This document shows, one piece after another, positions 29,894-37,014 of a stretch of DNA of 37,014 nt. Under the pieces are notes generated by a model. That model ran no database searches. It saw only the letters and a list, made by a program, of their open reading frames with translations, and was not told the origin of the DNA. Origin of the DNA: a bacterium (GTDB lineage Bacteria > Patescibacteriota > Minisyncoccia > UBA6257 > 02-FULL-45-10c). Within the stretch, counting starts at the first letter, position 1, and the number at the start of each line of letters is the position of its first letter. The stretch spans positions 1 to 37,014 of the forward strand of contig JAUSKT010000011.1 of NCBI GenBank assembly GCA_030646915.1, read 5' to 3'. A program made the translations under genes and the position numbers.

Positions 29894-30340
29894 TTATAAC
29901 CCTAACTCCTTCAATGACTCTAATCGAACTTCCCCGGTAATAGAATTAATCTCTACAATTGCTTCCAGCTTTCTTCTTGCCCATCGAACCTTGCTAATAG
30001 AAATTATCTGATCTTTACCGACCCCAACGCAAATATCCCGGCAAACCGTGATATCGACTGAATTATCGCCGATGGTTAAAGTATAAAGCGCAGAAGAAAA
30101 AAATTTATCGCGCACCACCCTCATGCTGGCATCTTGAATTCCGGCTTTCGCAACAAGCAATGCTTCACTGGAAAGTTTAATCCCTAACTGAGAATTTATA
30201 AAAAGATAGGCGACTGAGGATATCGCAATAGCAACTCCGGTAATCAAGCCCCCAAACATCAAAATACTCGGCAAAGCGGCAATTCCTTTTTCAGCTGGTA
30301 GCTGGTAGCTTTTTAGCTTTTTAGAAATTATTGTGAACAT
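29894..30340 (-). CDS. PilX-like pilus assembly protein
   Basis: A 148-residue protein. After a short basic head there is one hydrophobic helix (about 19-48: KGIAALPSILMFGGLITGVAIAISSVAYLFI), as in PilX or minor-pilin-type proteins, then a small extracellular domain with two cysteines (CRDIC) that may form a disulfide and a final beta-rich part. Position between a minor pilin and PilM-PilN supports a pilus role. The DNA around its start is made of short AGCT-containing repeats (30297-30325 and 30356-30384). Confidence 0.65.
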   Translation of the reverse strand: MFTIISKKLKSYQLPAEKGIAALPSILMFGGLITGVAIAISSVAYLFINSQLGIKLSSEALLVAKAGIQDASMRVVRDKFFSSALYTLTIGDNSVDITVCRDICVGVGKDQIISISKVRWARRKLEAIVEINSITGEVRLESLKELGL

Positions 30341-30388
30341 AATATTTAAAACTAATCAGCTAAGAAGCTAATTAGCTAATAATCTAAT

Positions 30389-32221
30389 TTAAGGGCTCCA
30401 ATTAATAATTACATCTTCAACCTTTGGAGAATTGCTTTGATCCGAATCCATAATTAACTTATATCGGATATACCGCTTATTATTATGCTGGGAATCAATT
30501 TTAACCTGCACATTCGGCCCGCCGGGATTCAAAGTAGTCACATAATTCCAAGGGCCGCCGGAACTGTTGGAAGAAGCAATTTTAAAAATTACGCTACCGG
30601 ACAATTGAGTTCCCTGCCACATAAGAGTATTAAAAGCGGCGCCACCGGAAACGCCGGTGTCAAAAATACTGGAAATTAAATTACAAGTCTCAGATCCTCC
30701 AGTACATTGAGTAAAAGAAGTGGTTATACTAGTTGGATTATTAAACTGGCTCTGGCCACTGCCAAATTCCCCCCATTTATTTTGAAAAACTCCGGCACTA
30801 TTAAACCTTTGAACATCGTCTCTCCCGGAATCAACCACATAAATATAATCAAATTCGTCAACCACTACATCTTCCGGAATTTGAAATTGTCCGTCATTGA
30901 CGCCACTAACACCAGTTTTACCGCTGCCAGGATTATGCCATCCGGTAAAACCAACATTATCCTTTCCCCACCAACCCAGAAAAACACCTTCACTATCAAA
31001 TTTCTGAACTCTAGAATTACCAACATCCGCAATATAAATATAATTACTATCATCAATTCCAATGCCGTGCGGATCTTTAAACTGCCCGTCACCGCTACCA
31101 GTTGTTCCCCAAGTTTTTATAAAAACCCCTTCGCTAGTAAATTTTTTAACAAGCTCATTACTACTGTCAACAATATAGATATTATTCTGACTATCAACTT
31201 CAATACCATGCCCCTTTACATCTTTTTGCCCCTCAATTGCCCATTCCTTAATAAATATTCCACTACTGTTAAACTTTTCTACTCTGTCATTTAAATAATC
31301 GATCACATAAACATTATCAGAAGAATCAACCGCAATATCCATTGGCTGCTCAAATTCTCCCTCACCGCCGCCATGATCTCCCCAACTACTAATATAATCT
31401 CCGCCATTAGTAAACTTCTGTAATATATATTTTTTAGTATCAGCTACATAAATATTATACGCGCTATCCACTGAAATTCCCTGCGGAGTATCAAATAATC
31501 CGCCGGCACCCAAAGAACCATTCCATTGAGCTTTATAAACGCCGTCGCTATCAAATTTCTGAATGCGATTATTCCCGGTATCAGCAACATAAATAAAACT
31601 ATTTTCGACTGGCACCGGCACGATTGAGCCGGGAGTGGCGCTAAAATTAACATTTTGATAAGAATCAAATTTATTATTAATTTGGGAAACCGGCCCTTCC
31701 TGGCCGCTGCCTCCCGACCAATCCGTTTGCCATAATAACCGGTTTCTCCATCGAGTTAAATAAATGCTATAAGCAGTAACGCTGTTAGAACCATTAATAA
31801 TCCAGTTGGTGACCAAGGTTGCCTTCTGAGTAGAGGGGTCGTCATTAGAAACGTTATAAACGCTTTCAATATTTCCCCCAGAATTTCTGGACACATTTTC
31901 CGCATAAAAATAGCGCGCAAACTGGATGCCGTCCACGATTATTTGCTCTTCGCCGGATTGAATAACTAAAACGCCGCTAGAAGTCGCAATATAATATTTA
32001 TTGCCTGAACCTTTATTTAAATCATAAATATTGTGCCAATTTGATTCAGTAAGCACGGATAAATTATCTGCCAAAGCCACTGCCAATTCCGAAGCAGTCT
32101 GATTATTTTGGGATAATTGATTGGATTGCAAAACTAAAGCAATAGTGCCAGAAGAAACGGCAATCATGATCACCCCAATTGCCATTGCTATTACTACTTC
32201 AATTAAAGATTGGCCCCGCAT
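30389..32221 (-). CDS. Minor pilin carrying an NHL beta-propeller
   Basis: A 610-residue protein. The N-terminus MRGQSLIEVVIAMAIGVIM is a class III (prepilin) signal with a very short leader, cut before QSLIE, and the hydrophobic helix (8-30) is the pilin stem. A pilin-like region follows (to about 190). From about 205 to 500 there are about six NHL repeats of the form IYVADTGNNRIQKFDSDGVY, which would close a beta-propeller. The last 100 residues look like a beta-sandwich (FDTGVSGGAAFNTLMWQGTQLSG). It is a PilV-like tip or side protein offering a binding surface. The gene starts the cluster with the PilX-like and PilM-PilN genes. Confidence 0.85.
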   Translation of the reverse strand: MRGQSLIEVVIAMAIGVIMIAVSSGTIALVLQSNQLSQNNQTASELAVALADNLSVLTESNWHNIYDLNKGSGNKYYIATSSGVLVIQSGEEQIIVDGIQFARYFYAENVSRNSGGNIESVYNVSNDDPSTQKATLVTNWIINGSNSVTAYSIYLTRWRNRLLWQTDWSGGSGQEGPVSQINNKFDSYQNVNFSATPGSIVPVPVENSFIYVADTGNNRIQKFDSDGVYKAQWNGSLGAGGLFDTPQGISVDSAYNIYVADTKKYILQKFTNGGDYISSWGDHGGGEGEFEQPMDIAVDSSDNVYVIDYLNDRVEKFNSSGIFIKEWAIEGQKDVKGHGIEVDSQNNIYIVDSSNELVKKFTSEGVFIKTWGTTGSGDGQFKDPHGIGIDDSNYIYIADVGNSRVQKFDSEGVFLGWWGKDNVGFTGWHNPGSGKTGVSGVNDGQFQIPEDVVVDEFDYIYVVDSGRDDVQRFNSAGVFQNKWGEFGSGQSQFNNPTSITTSFTQCTGGSETCNLISSIFDTGVSGGAAFNTLMWQGTQLSGSVIFKIASSNSSGGPWNYVTTLNPGGPNVQVKIDSQHNNKRYIRYKLIMDSDQSNSPKVEDVIINWSP

Positions 32222-32265
32222 ATTTTAATCTTACACTAATTTTTGCGCGCTTCTAAATAATAAAA

Positions 32266-32291
32266 AAGGCCCGAATACCGCTTCGGGCCTT
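32266..32291 (-). terminator. Intrinsic terminator of the beta-rich protein gene
   Basis: AAGGCCCGAA/TTCGGGCCTT stem (32266-32275 with 32282-32291), T-run on the minus strand. It separates this gene from the pilin operon. Confidence 0.85.
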
Positions 32292-32300
32292 ATAAAAAAT

Positions 32301-33995
32301 CTAATCACCAAGCAAAAAATTCCTTCCAGTAAACAACTCTGATCCATACTCAACTTGCGGCCTCCCATAATTAGGAGCAACTCCAGAAAGCGAAATAAAT
32401 TTACTGATTGAATCGTACTTAAAAGGGCTGCTGCAATCATACACTTGATAGTACATATCTTTCCCATTTCTTAAAATTTGCAGAGCTAGAAAAGTATGGT
32501 TCTGTTTTAATCCTTCCAGAGCGACTTTTTCTATTGGCGCATTGGGATCAACCTTAATTTTGTAAATTGCGCCATACTCATCTAAGAACCATTGGCCGTT
32601 GGTGGGGTCTTGCACCAACTGAACCCCGTGCCCCTCCCAAAGATCATAATCATAATAATTAAGTTCGAAGCTCTTATACCCATTGAGGGTATCCATAAAA
32701 GAATTATGGCAAGATTGCTCATCGCAATCTCCACCGCGCTCCTTATACACCTCATTGGCGTTTCGGAAACCCCAGCCGTCATCTGGTGCCGACTTCAAGG
32801 AAAGATTATGCCCGCTCCATTCATTCCTTTTCCGGAGCGTTCTCAGGCGTTCTGCCTGCTCTTTAAGAGTTAAGCGCGAATCATCTTTAATCCCGCTATC
32901 CCGGTAAAATTCATATTTTCGATCTTTGGCATAAGCATAACTGTCCAAATCCCGTAAATTTTTATCCTTTTGATTTCCAAATTTCCAACTAACCTCTAAT
33001 CCCGTAACTCTATCCTCTAAAGTAAAAGTAGAAAACCGATTTTTCGTAATTTTCTGATAGAGCTCAAGAGAAAAATTTTTAGAAACAATTCCTCCAGAGA
33101 TTAAACGCTCTTCTCCATTTTTGTGCAGCCAAGGAGCATAAACGCCTTTTAAGAAAATATTTGCCTTAAAATCAGCAGGCTCTTTTAGAATTACAGTTCC
33201 GCCCATTTCCCGCTTTTCCAAATCCACTCTCCCATCCCGTTCAATATTTACCTTTTTATAATTGAAGAGCGGGTTAATTTCCAAACGTTCAAGGGGCGCA
33301 ATTACTAATTCAGAACGAAGAGAAACTTCTTCAGTCCGTTTTTCGGTAAAAAAGTAAATCTCTGGATTGTATTTTGTTCTCCTGGCATCCCCGTCAAAGC
33401 GGAGGGAAAGCCAATCACTGAATTTAGATCTCACTTTATTCTGGATAAGAAAGCTGGAATTATCCCAAAAAGTCTTCTTCCCATAGTCATCTATCAATTG
33501 AGACATGGCTTTTTCCCCGCCGATTTTTATTGTGAAAGAATGGGCGGAATTTTCTAATCGGAATTTGAGGTATTCTCCCCCGCCATAAAGAAATTGATCT
33601 CGCTGGAACCGTTTTTGGCCGTTTTGCAAAAGAGCTTCTTCCAAAAATCCGCCCGCTAGAGCAGTTTCCAGCCATAATCCATTTTTCTCTTGATTTAATA
33701 TAGGAAGGTTTAAAATATACTTACCCCTTCCGGCAAATCCGTTTCTTCTTCCGTTTTTAAAAAGAAGATTTCCGGTAAAATTATGCATTTTATCCCAATC
33801 GGGATCGCTAAAAACCGATATGGCCCGGACATTTTCAGTGACATCCGCTGCAAGATTTATTCCTTCTAAAGAATCACGTAACTTATAAGAACCAGAACCA
33901 AAAGAGTTCATTTCTGTTCTCCATTCCACGCCCGCAAAAGCAAGATTGGCTGAAAGCATTGCCTCTATCAGCAACACTAAACAGAGTTTTCTCAT
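32301..33995 (-). CDS. Exported beta-rich protein with transglutaminase-like C-terminus
   Basis: The start is ATG 33995: AAGGAGG (34002-34008) is 6 nt ahead of it but touches the ATG at 34001. 564 residues: a signal peptide (ending near AFA), then about 330 residues of alternating polar and hydrophobic strands (YLKFRLEN, FTIKIGGEK, LSLRFDGDARR), like an outer-membrane barrel or beta-helix. The last part is transglutaminase-like, with C424 in GGDCDEQS, H456 in EGHGVQLV and D472 in WFLDEYG as a Cys-His-Asp triad, numbered from this start. It could be a protease or crosslinker. A barrel would be odd for a monoderm. It has a strong promoter and its own terminator. Confidence 0.75.
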   Translation of the reverse strand: MRKLCLVLLIEAMLSANLAFAGVEWRTEMNSFGSGSYKLRDSLEGINLAADVTENVRAISVFSDPDWDKMHNFTGNLLFKNGRRNGFAGRGKYILNLPILNQEKNGLWLETALAGGFLEEALLQNGQKRFQRDQFLYGGGEYLKFRLENSAHSFTIKIGGEKAMSQLIDDYGKKTFWDNSSFLIQNKVRSKFSDWLSLRFDGDARRTKYNPEIYFFTEKRTEEVSLRSELVIAPLERLEINPLFNYKKVNIERDGRVDLEKREMGGTVILKEPADFKANIFLKGVYAPWLHKNGEERLISGGIVSKNFSLELYQKITKNRFSTFTLEDRVTGLEVSWKFGNQKDKNLRDLDSYAYAKDRKYEFYRDSGIKDDSRLTLKEQAERLRTLRKRNEWSGHNLSLKSAPDDGWGFRNANEVYKERGGDCDEQSCHNSFMDTLNGYKSFELNYYDYDLWEGHGVQLVQDPTNGQWFLDEYGAIYKIKVDPNAPIEKVALEGLKQNHTFLALQILRNGKDMYYQVYDCSSPFKYDSISKFISLSGVAPNYGRPQVEYGSELFTGRNFLLGD

Positions 33996-34038
33996 CTTCA
34001 TCCTCCTTTTTCAATTTTCAACTTACGTTTCTTCTGCT

Positions 34039-34067
34039 ATTTTACAATATATTTTGTAAGATGTCAA
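34039..34067 (-). promoter_or_regulatory. Strong promoter with operator-like dyad
   Basis: TTGACA (34062-34067) and TAAAAT (34039-34044), 17-bp spacer, minus strand. The spacer holds a perfect dyad TTACAA-N6-TTGTAA (34042-34059) that overlaps the -10 box, a good place for a repressor. Confidence 0.7.
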
Positions 34068-34096
34068 ATCCAATTTTTTTCCTGACCGTTGATATT

Positions 34097-37014
34097 TTAT
34101 TGTTCAAAACAATAAAGATTATGGGGTATAGAACATACATCATTACTATTTAGCCAATCAGTCCAAGCATAATCAGTACCATTTACATATCCCAAATAGC
34201 CATAAATATAGATTCCACCTAATTGATTTGTACCTACTGTCCAATTTGAACAATGGTCATAAATACTAGAACTTTTTATACCGCCATTAGTTGAAGCATT
34301 AGTCCATGAGTCCAATAATTCGTTACTAGGATGATTTTTTCCTGTTTCATCTACCGAGATAGCTGTGCTTAAAGAAGCATCTGTTAAATCAGTCCAATTA
34401 TTGGCCACAGTGCTTCCGGTTAATAATTTGTATGGCGCCGAAGCATGGGTTAAGCGACTTGAGGCGGAAATACTTCCACTTGATAACCAAGCTTTCCACG
34501 ATCCACCCAAACCAATTCCGCTTGCAATAGTTTGACATTGACTATCTGCCCCAGACAAACCACCAAGATTACCATTAAATTTAGAAGAGGTTAAAAATAC
34601 TCTTTTATAAGATACGGATGCTTGTAAAAGAATAGTTAAAGTATGAGTTGTGCTTTTTGTAGAATAACCGTCAGTGCCATTAATAGTAATTGGATATGTG
34701 CCGACAGGTGCTGGCGCAGAAACATTCAAAGTTAAAGTTGAAGTACAGGTATTATTTGGCGTACAGCTAGTTGGATTAAATGAGGCAGTAACCCCCGCTG
34801 GCAATCCAGATGCCGATAAAGAAACAGAAACAGCTGGTCCATCAATTTTAGTAATGGTAACCGTTGTAGTTACAAAAGACCCCTGAACTAAAGAATTGGA
34901 GGGCGGACTGCTAGATAAAGAAAAATCCATTGAAGTTCTTGCCTCATTACTCAAAACTCCTTCTCCGATGCTATTTACCGCTGATACTTTATAATAATAA
35001 GTTCCTATGCCCAAACTATTATCGGTATAAGTTAATACATTACCAAGTGTGGTAAGCAAAGTTTCTCCGCCAGAAGAAGTGCCTCGATAAATTTTGTAAT
35101 TAGTGATTGGCGAACCGCCATCTGAACTGGGAGCCTGCCAATCTAAAATTGCCTGACCAATTCCAGGAATGACATTTAAATTAGGGGGAGCGCTAGGTGG
35201 ACCAGATTGCTCAAAACAATAAAGTCTAGAAGTCGTATTACATGTAGAAATAGAACTTTGAGTCCATCCACTATTAAGATTACTGGCAAAACCGTAACCT
35301 CCAGAATTACTACTAGAGATTGATGTCCAATTAATGCAACTATTACCTAAAGCAGACCCTCCAAAAGTGGTATTCGTCCAAGCGGCAAAGCTAGATGCAT
35401 TAGCTCCCATCTCAGTAACGTACAAATAAGAAGATATTGAACCATCAGTTAAGTCACTCCAATTATTAGCAATGGTGCTGCCATTAACTGTCTTATAAAA
35501 AACTGGCGAGTGATAAAATCGGGAAGCCGCAGAAGTATTGGAATCGCTGAGCCAAGCTTTCCAAGAACCTCCCAAAGATACAGAATCAGCTTTTACTTGG
35601 CAGATACTATCCGCGCCTGCCACCCCGCCTAAATTAGCACTATATGTTGAACTAGTTATAAATACTAACGCTAAATTATTGGGTGTAACATTAATTTCAT
35701 TGCTTAACGCACTCTCGCCAATATTGTTAACCGCAGAAATTTTATAATAATAGGTTATACCGTTAATAATAGAATTATAATCCAGATAATTTAATAAATT
35801 GCCAACAGTATAAAGCAAAGTTTCTCCACCACTAGATGTGCCTCGGTAAATTTTATAGCTAGTAATGGCTGAACCGCCATCTGATGACGGAGTAGACCAA
35901 TAAATCGGGACTCTGGCATTAGCTGCTACTGCCTTAGTAATGGTTGGCGCTAATGAAATACCTGCATACGGTGTAGCGCTAGACTCATTGCTAAAAACGC
36001 TTTCTCCAATAGCGTTTACAGCCGTAACTTTATAATAGTAAGCTGGGCCAATGGTTAAACTAGTATCATTGTAGACTAATAAATTACCTATAGTAGCAAT
36101 CAATGATTCCCCGCCGGAGGAAGTGCCACGATAAATTTTATAATTAGTAATTGCTGATGTGCCATTAAACGGCGCTTGCCAAGTTAAATACACAGTTACT
36201 GAAGTAGTTGCAGTTGCCAAAAGATTCTGCGGCGCATCCGAAACAACCGGCTGTTCAAAACAATATAAATTTAAATTGTTGTTACAACCAGCTGAATTAT
36301 AGGCAGTCCACCCGCTATTCGTGGCTCCACCTGAACCGTAACGAACAACATAACTTAATGGAACCGATGGATATCCTAAAGAAGATGTCCAATCTTGGCA
36401 AGTAAGGCTGGTGTTTGATGAATAAACAGTTCCGTTTGAGTTAGTGTTAGTCCAAGTGGAGCCTCCATTAGTATTACCTGATTCGGTTTTATTAATTGGA
36501 GATGCAATAGTCCCATCGGTTAAATCAGTCCAATTATTAACCACTGTTGTGCCAGTTAATAATTTATAAGGCACGGCTGGATGATAAAGCCTGGAAGAAG
36601 CTGATGTTACGCTAGAACTTAACCAAGCTTTCCACGAACCGCCAATGGATTGAGTATTAGCAAGAGATTGACATTTCACATCCGCGCCGGAAAGGCCGCC
36701 AAGATTGCCATTATAAGTAGCGCTGCTGATAAAAACAGAATAAGAATTAATTGGGGAACCGCTTACTTCATTGCTATAACTGCTATCCCCAACGCCATTG
36801 ATAGCTGTAACTTTATAATAATAAGTCGTGCCATTATTTAAATTGGATTTGTCCAAATACAAAAAGACATTACCAAGAGTCGTTAATAGAGTTTCGCCGC
36901 CGGAACTAGTGCCTCTATAAATTTTGTAACCGGTAATCGCGGAGCCGCCATTGGAAGCCGGCGCCTGCCAAACCAATTTCGTTCTGGAATTCAATGCAGT
37001 AATGACTAAACTTT
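34097..37014 (-). CDS. Large FN3/DUF1554 adhesin-like protein, 5' end outside the window
   Basis: The frame is open to the last base, and the residues before the TTG at 36994 continue an FN3 domain, so the true start is outside. At least 970 residues. In order: part of an FN3 domain, DUF1554 (about 85-250), two FN3 domains (about 255-440), DUF1554 (about 443-598), FN3 (about 600-685), an Ig-like domain with GLPAGVTASFNPTSC (about 690-790) and a final DUF1554 ending LYCFEQ. The FN3 copies share GYKIYRGTSSGGETLL almost word for word. DUF1554 (YNGNLGGLSGADVKCQ, GGSWKAWLS, NNWTDLTDG) is known from Leptospira and other surface proteins. Probably a surface adhesin. Confidence 0.85.
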   Translation of the reverse strand, partial: SLVITALNSRTKLVWQAPASNGGSAITGYKIYRGTSSGGETLLTTLGNVFLYLDKSNLNNGTTYYYKVTAINGVGDSSYSNEVSGSPINSYSVFISSATYNGNLGGLSGADVKCQSLANTQSIGGSWKAWLSSSVTSASSRLYHPAVPYKLLTGTTVVNNWTDLTDGTIASPINKTESGNTNGGSTWTNTNSNGTVYSSNTSLTCQDWTSSLGYPSVPLSYVVRYGSGGATNSGWTAYNSAGCNNNLNLYCFEQPVVSDAPQNLLATATTSVTVYLTWQAPFNGTSAITNYKIYRGTSSGGESLIATIGNLLVYNDTSLTIGPAYYYKVTAVNAIGESVFSNESSATPYAGISLAPTITKAVAANARVPIYWSTPSSDGGSAITSYKIYRGTSSGGETLLYTVGNLLNYLDYNSIINGITYYYKISAVNNIGESALSNEINVTPNNLALVFITSSTYSANLGGVAGADSICQVKADSVSLGGSWKAWLSDSNTSAASRFYHSPVFYKTVNGSTIANNWSDLTDGSISSYLYVTEMGANASSFAAWTNTTFGGSALGNSCINWTSISSSNSGGYGFASNLNSGWTQSSISTCNTTSRLYCFEQSGPPSAPPNLNVIPGIGQAILDWQAPSSDGGSPITNYKIYRGTSSGGETLLTTLGNVLTYTDNSLGIGTYYYKVSAVNSIGEGVLSNEARTSMDFSLSSSPPSNSLVQGSFVTTTVTITKIDGPAVSVSLSASGLPAGVTASFNPTSCTPNNTCTSTLTLNVSAPAPVGTYPITINGTDGYSTKSTTHTLTILLQASVSYKRVFLTSSKFNGNLGGLSGADSQCQTIASGIGLGGSWKAWLSSGSISASSRLTHASAPYKLLTGSTVANNWTDLTDASLSTAISVDETGKNHPSNELLDSWTNASTNGGIKSSSIYDHCSNWTVGTNQLGGIYIYGYLGYVNGTDYAWTDWLNSNDVCSIPHNLYCFEQ

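Noticed and set aside
30297-30384. AGCT-rich short repeats around the PilX-like start
   Set aside because: Too short and too degenerate to call a defined repeat family; noted only in the gene entry.
1-37014. CRISPR array, rRNA genes, prophage, or recoded UGA
   Set aside because: No regularly spaced direct repeats, rRNA stretches or phage genes were seen, and TGA ends genes such as the one at 6819 normally.

Overview
The window looks like part of a Patescibacteria (CPR) genome, most likely Parcubacteria. The evidence is a low G+C, tightly packed gene layout; CPR-typical families (DUF5667 exported proteins, a DUF5652 membrane protein, a fused PilM/PilN protein, small CxxC proteins); a B12-dependent ribonucleotide reductase; and very long perfect-stem terminators that overlap stop codons. 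TGA is used as an ordinary stop, so this is genetic code 11 and not the UGA-Gly code of Gracilibacteria/Absconditabacteria. The species cannot be named from the sequence.

Layout. 1-5.1 kb: 3' end of a DUF2079 membrane protein, a CxxC/RGG small protein with a structured leader, a GlcD-type FAD dehydrogenase, a membrane-anchored DsbA-like oxidoreductase, a DUF5667-Kazal exported protein and a Sua5/YrdC enzyme with an added zinc-finger tail. 5.2-8.0 kb: a GT39-like glycosyltransferase, a SIMPL protein and small membrane proteins. 8.0-10.7 kb: a queuine-salvage cluster (Gmad2 protein, tRNA-guanine transglycosylase, queuosine-5'-phosphate hydrolase). 10.7-13.1 kb: an unknown gene divergent from a 3D-domain protein, a second DUF5667 protein and a methyltransferase. 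13.1-17.0 kb: yggT plus a MacAB-like exporter (adaptor, ATPase, permease). 17.2-20.6 kb: an unknown conserved protein, tRNA-Asn(GUU), a 50-residue membrane peptide and nrdJ. 20.7-23.6 kb: ybeY-ftsA-ftsZ. 24.6-28.2 kb: lepB, hisS, HIT, rpsU and yqeY, with pth divergent. 28.4-37.0 kb: a type IV pilus/adhesin block: a PilM-PilN fusion, a PilX-like protein, a minor pilin carrying an NHL propeller, a secreted beta-rich protein with a transglutaminase-like end, and a large FN3/DUF1554 adhesin cut by the window edge.

The most unusual content is non-coding. Family C (21898-22005, 23642-23766, 27534-27641) is a set of hairpins lying exactly against the start codons of ftsZ, ybeY and lepB. The start codon is folded into the closing stem, and a short upstream reading frame ends 4-5 nt before it. 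Family D/E (24486-24633 and 28217-28358) is a multi-stem structure whose stems differ completely between copies while its unpaired segments are conserved. Both D/E copies lie between a stop codon and a near-identical terminator hairpin. Family A/B (17010-17150 and 23799-23939) is a 141-bp repeat, about 86% identical, with compensatory changes in a long palindrome. A further IS200/IS605-end-like element lies at 24268-24391, so 23.6-24.6 kb is a cluster of such elements.

Together the genes cover cell division, translation quality control, tRNA modification by salvage, protein export with disulfide handling, and a rich cell surface. That fits a small-genome organism that lives attached to, and scavenges from, other cells.
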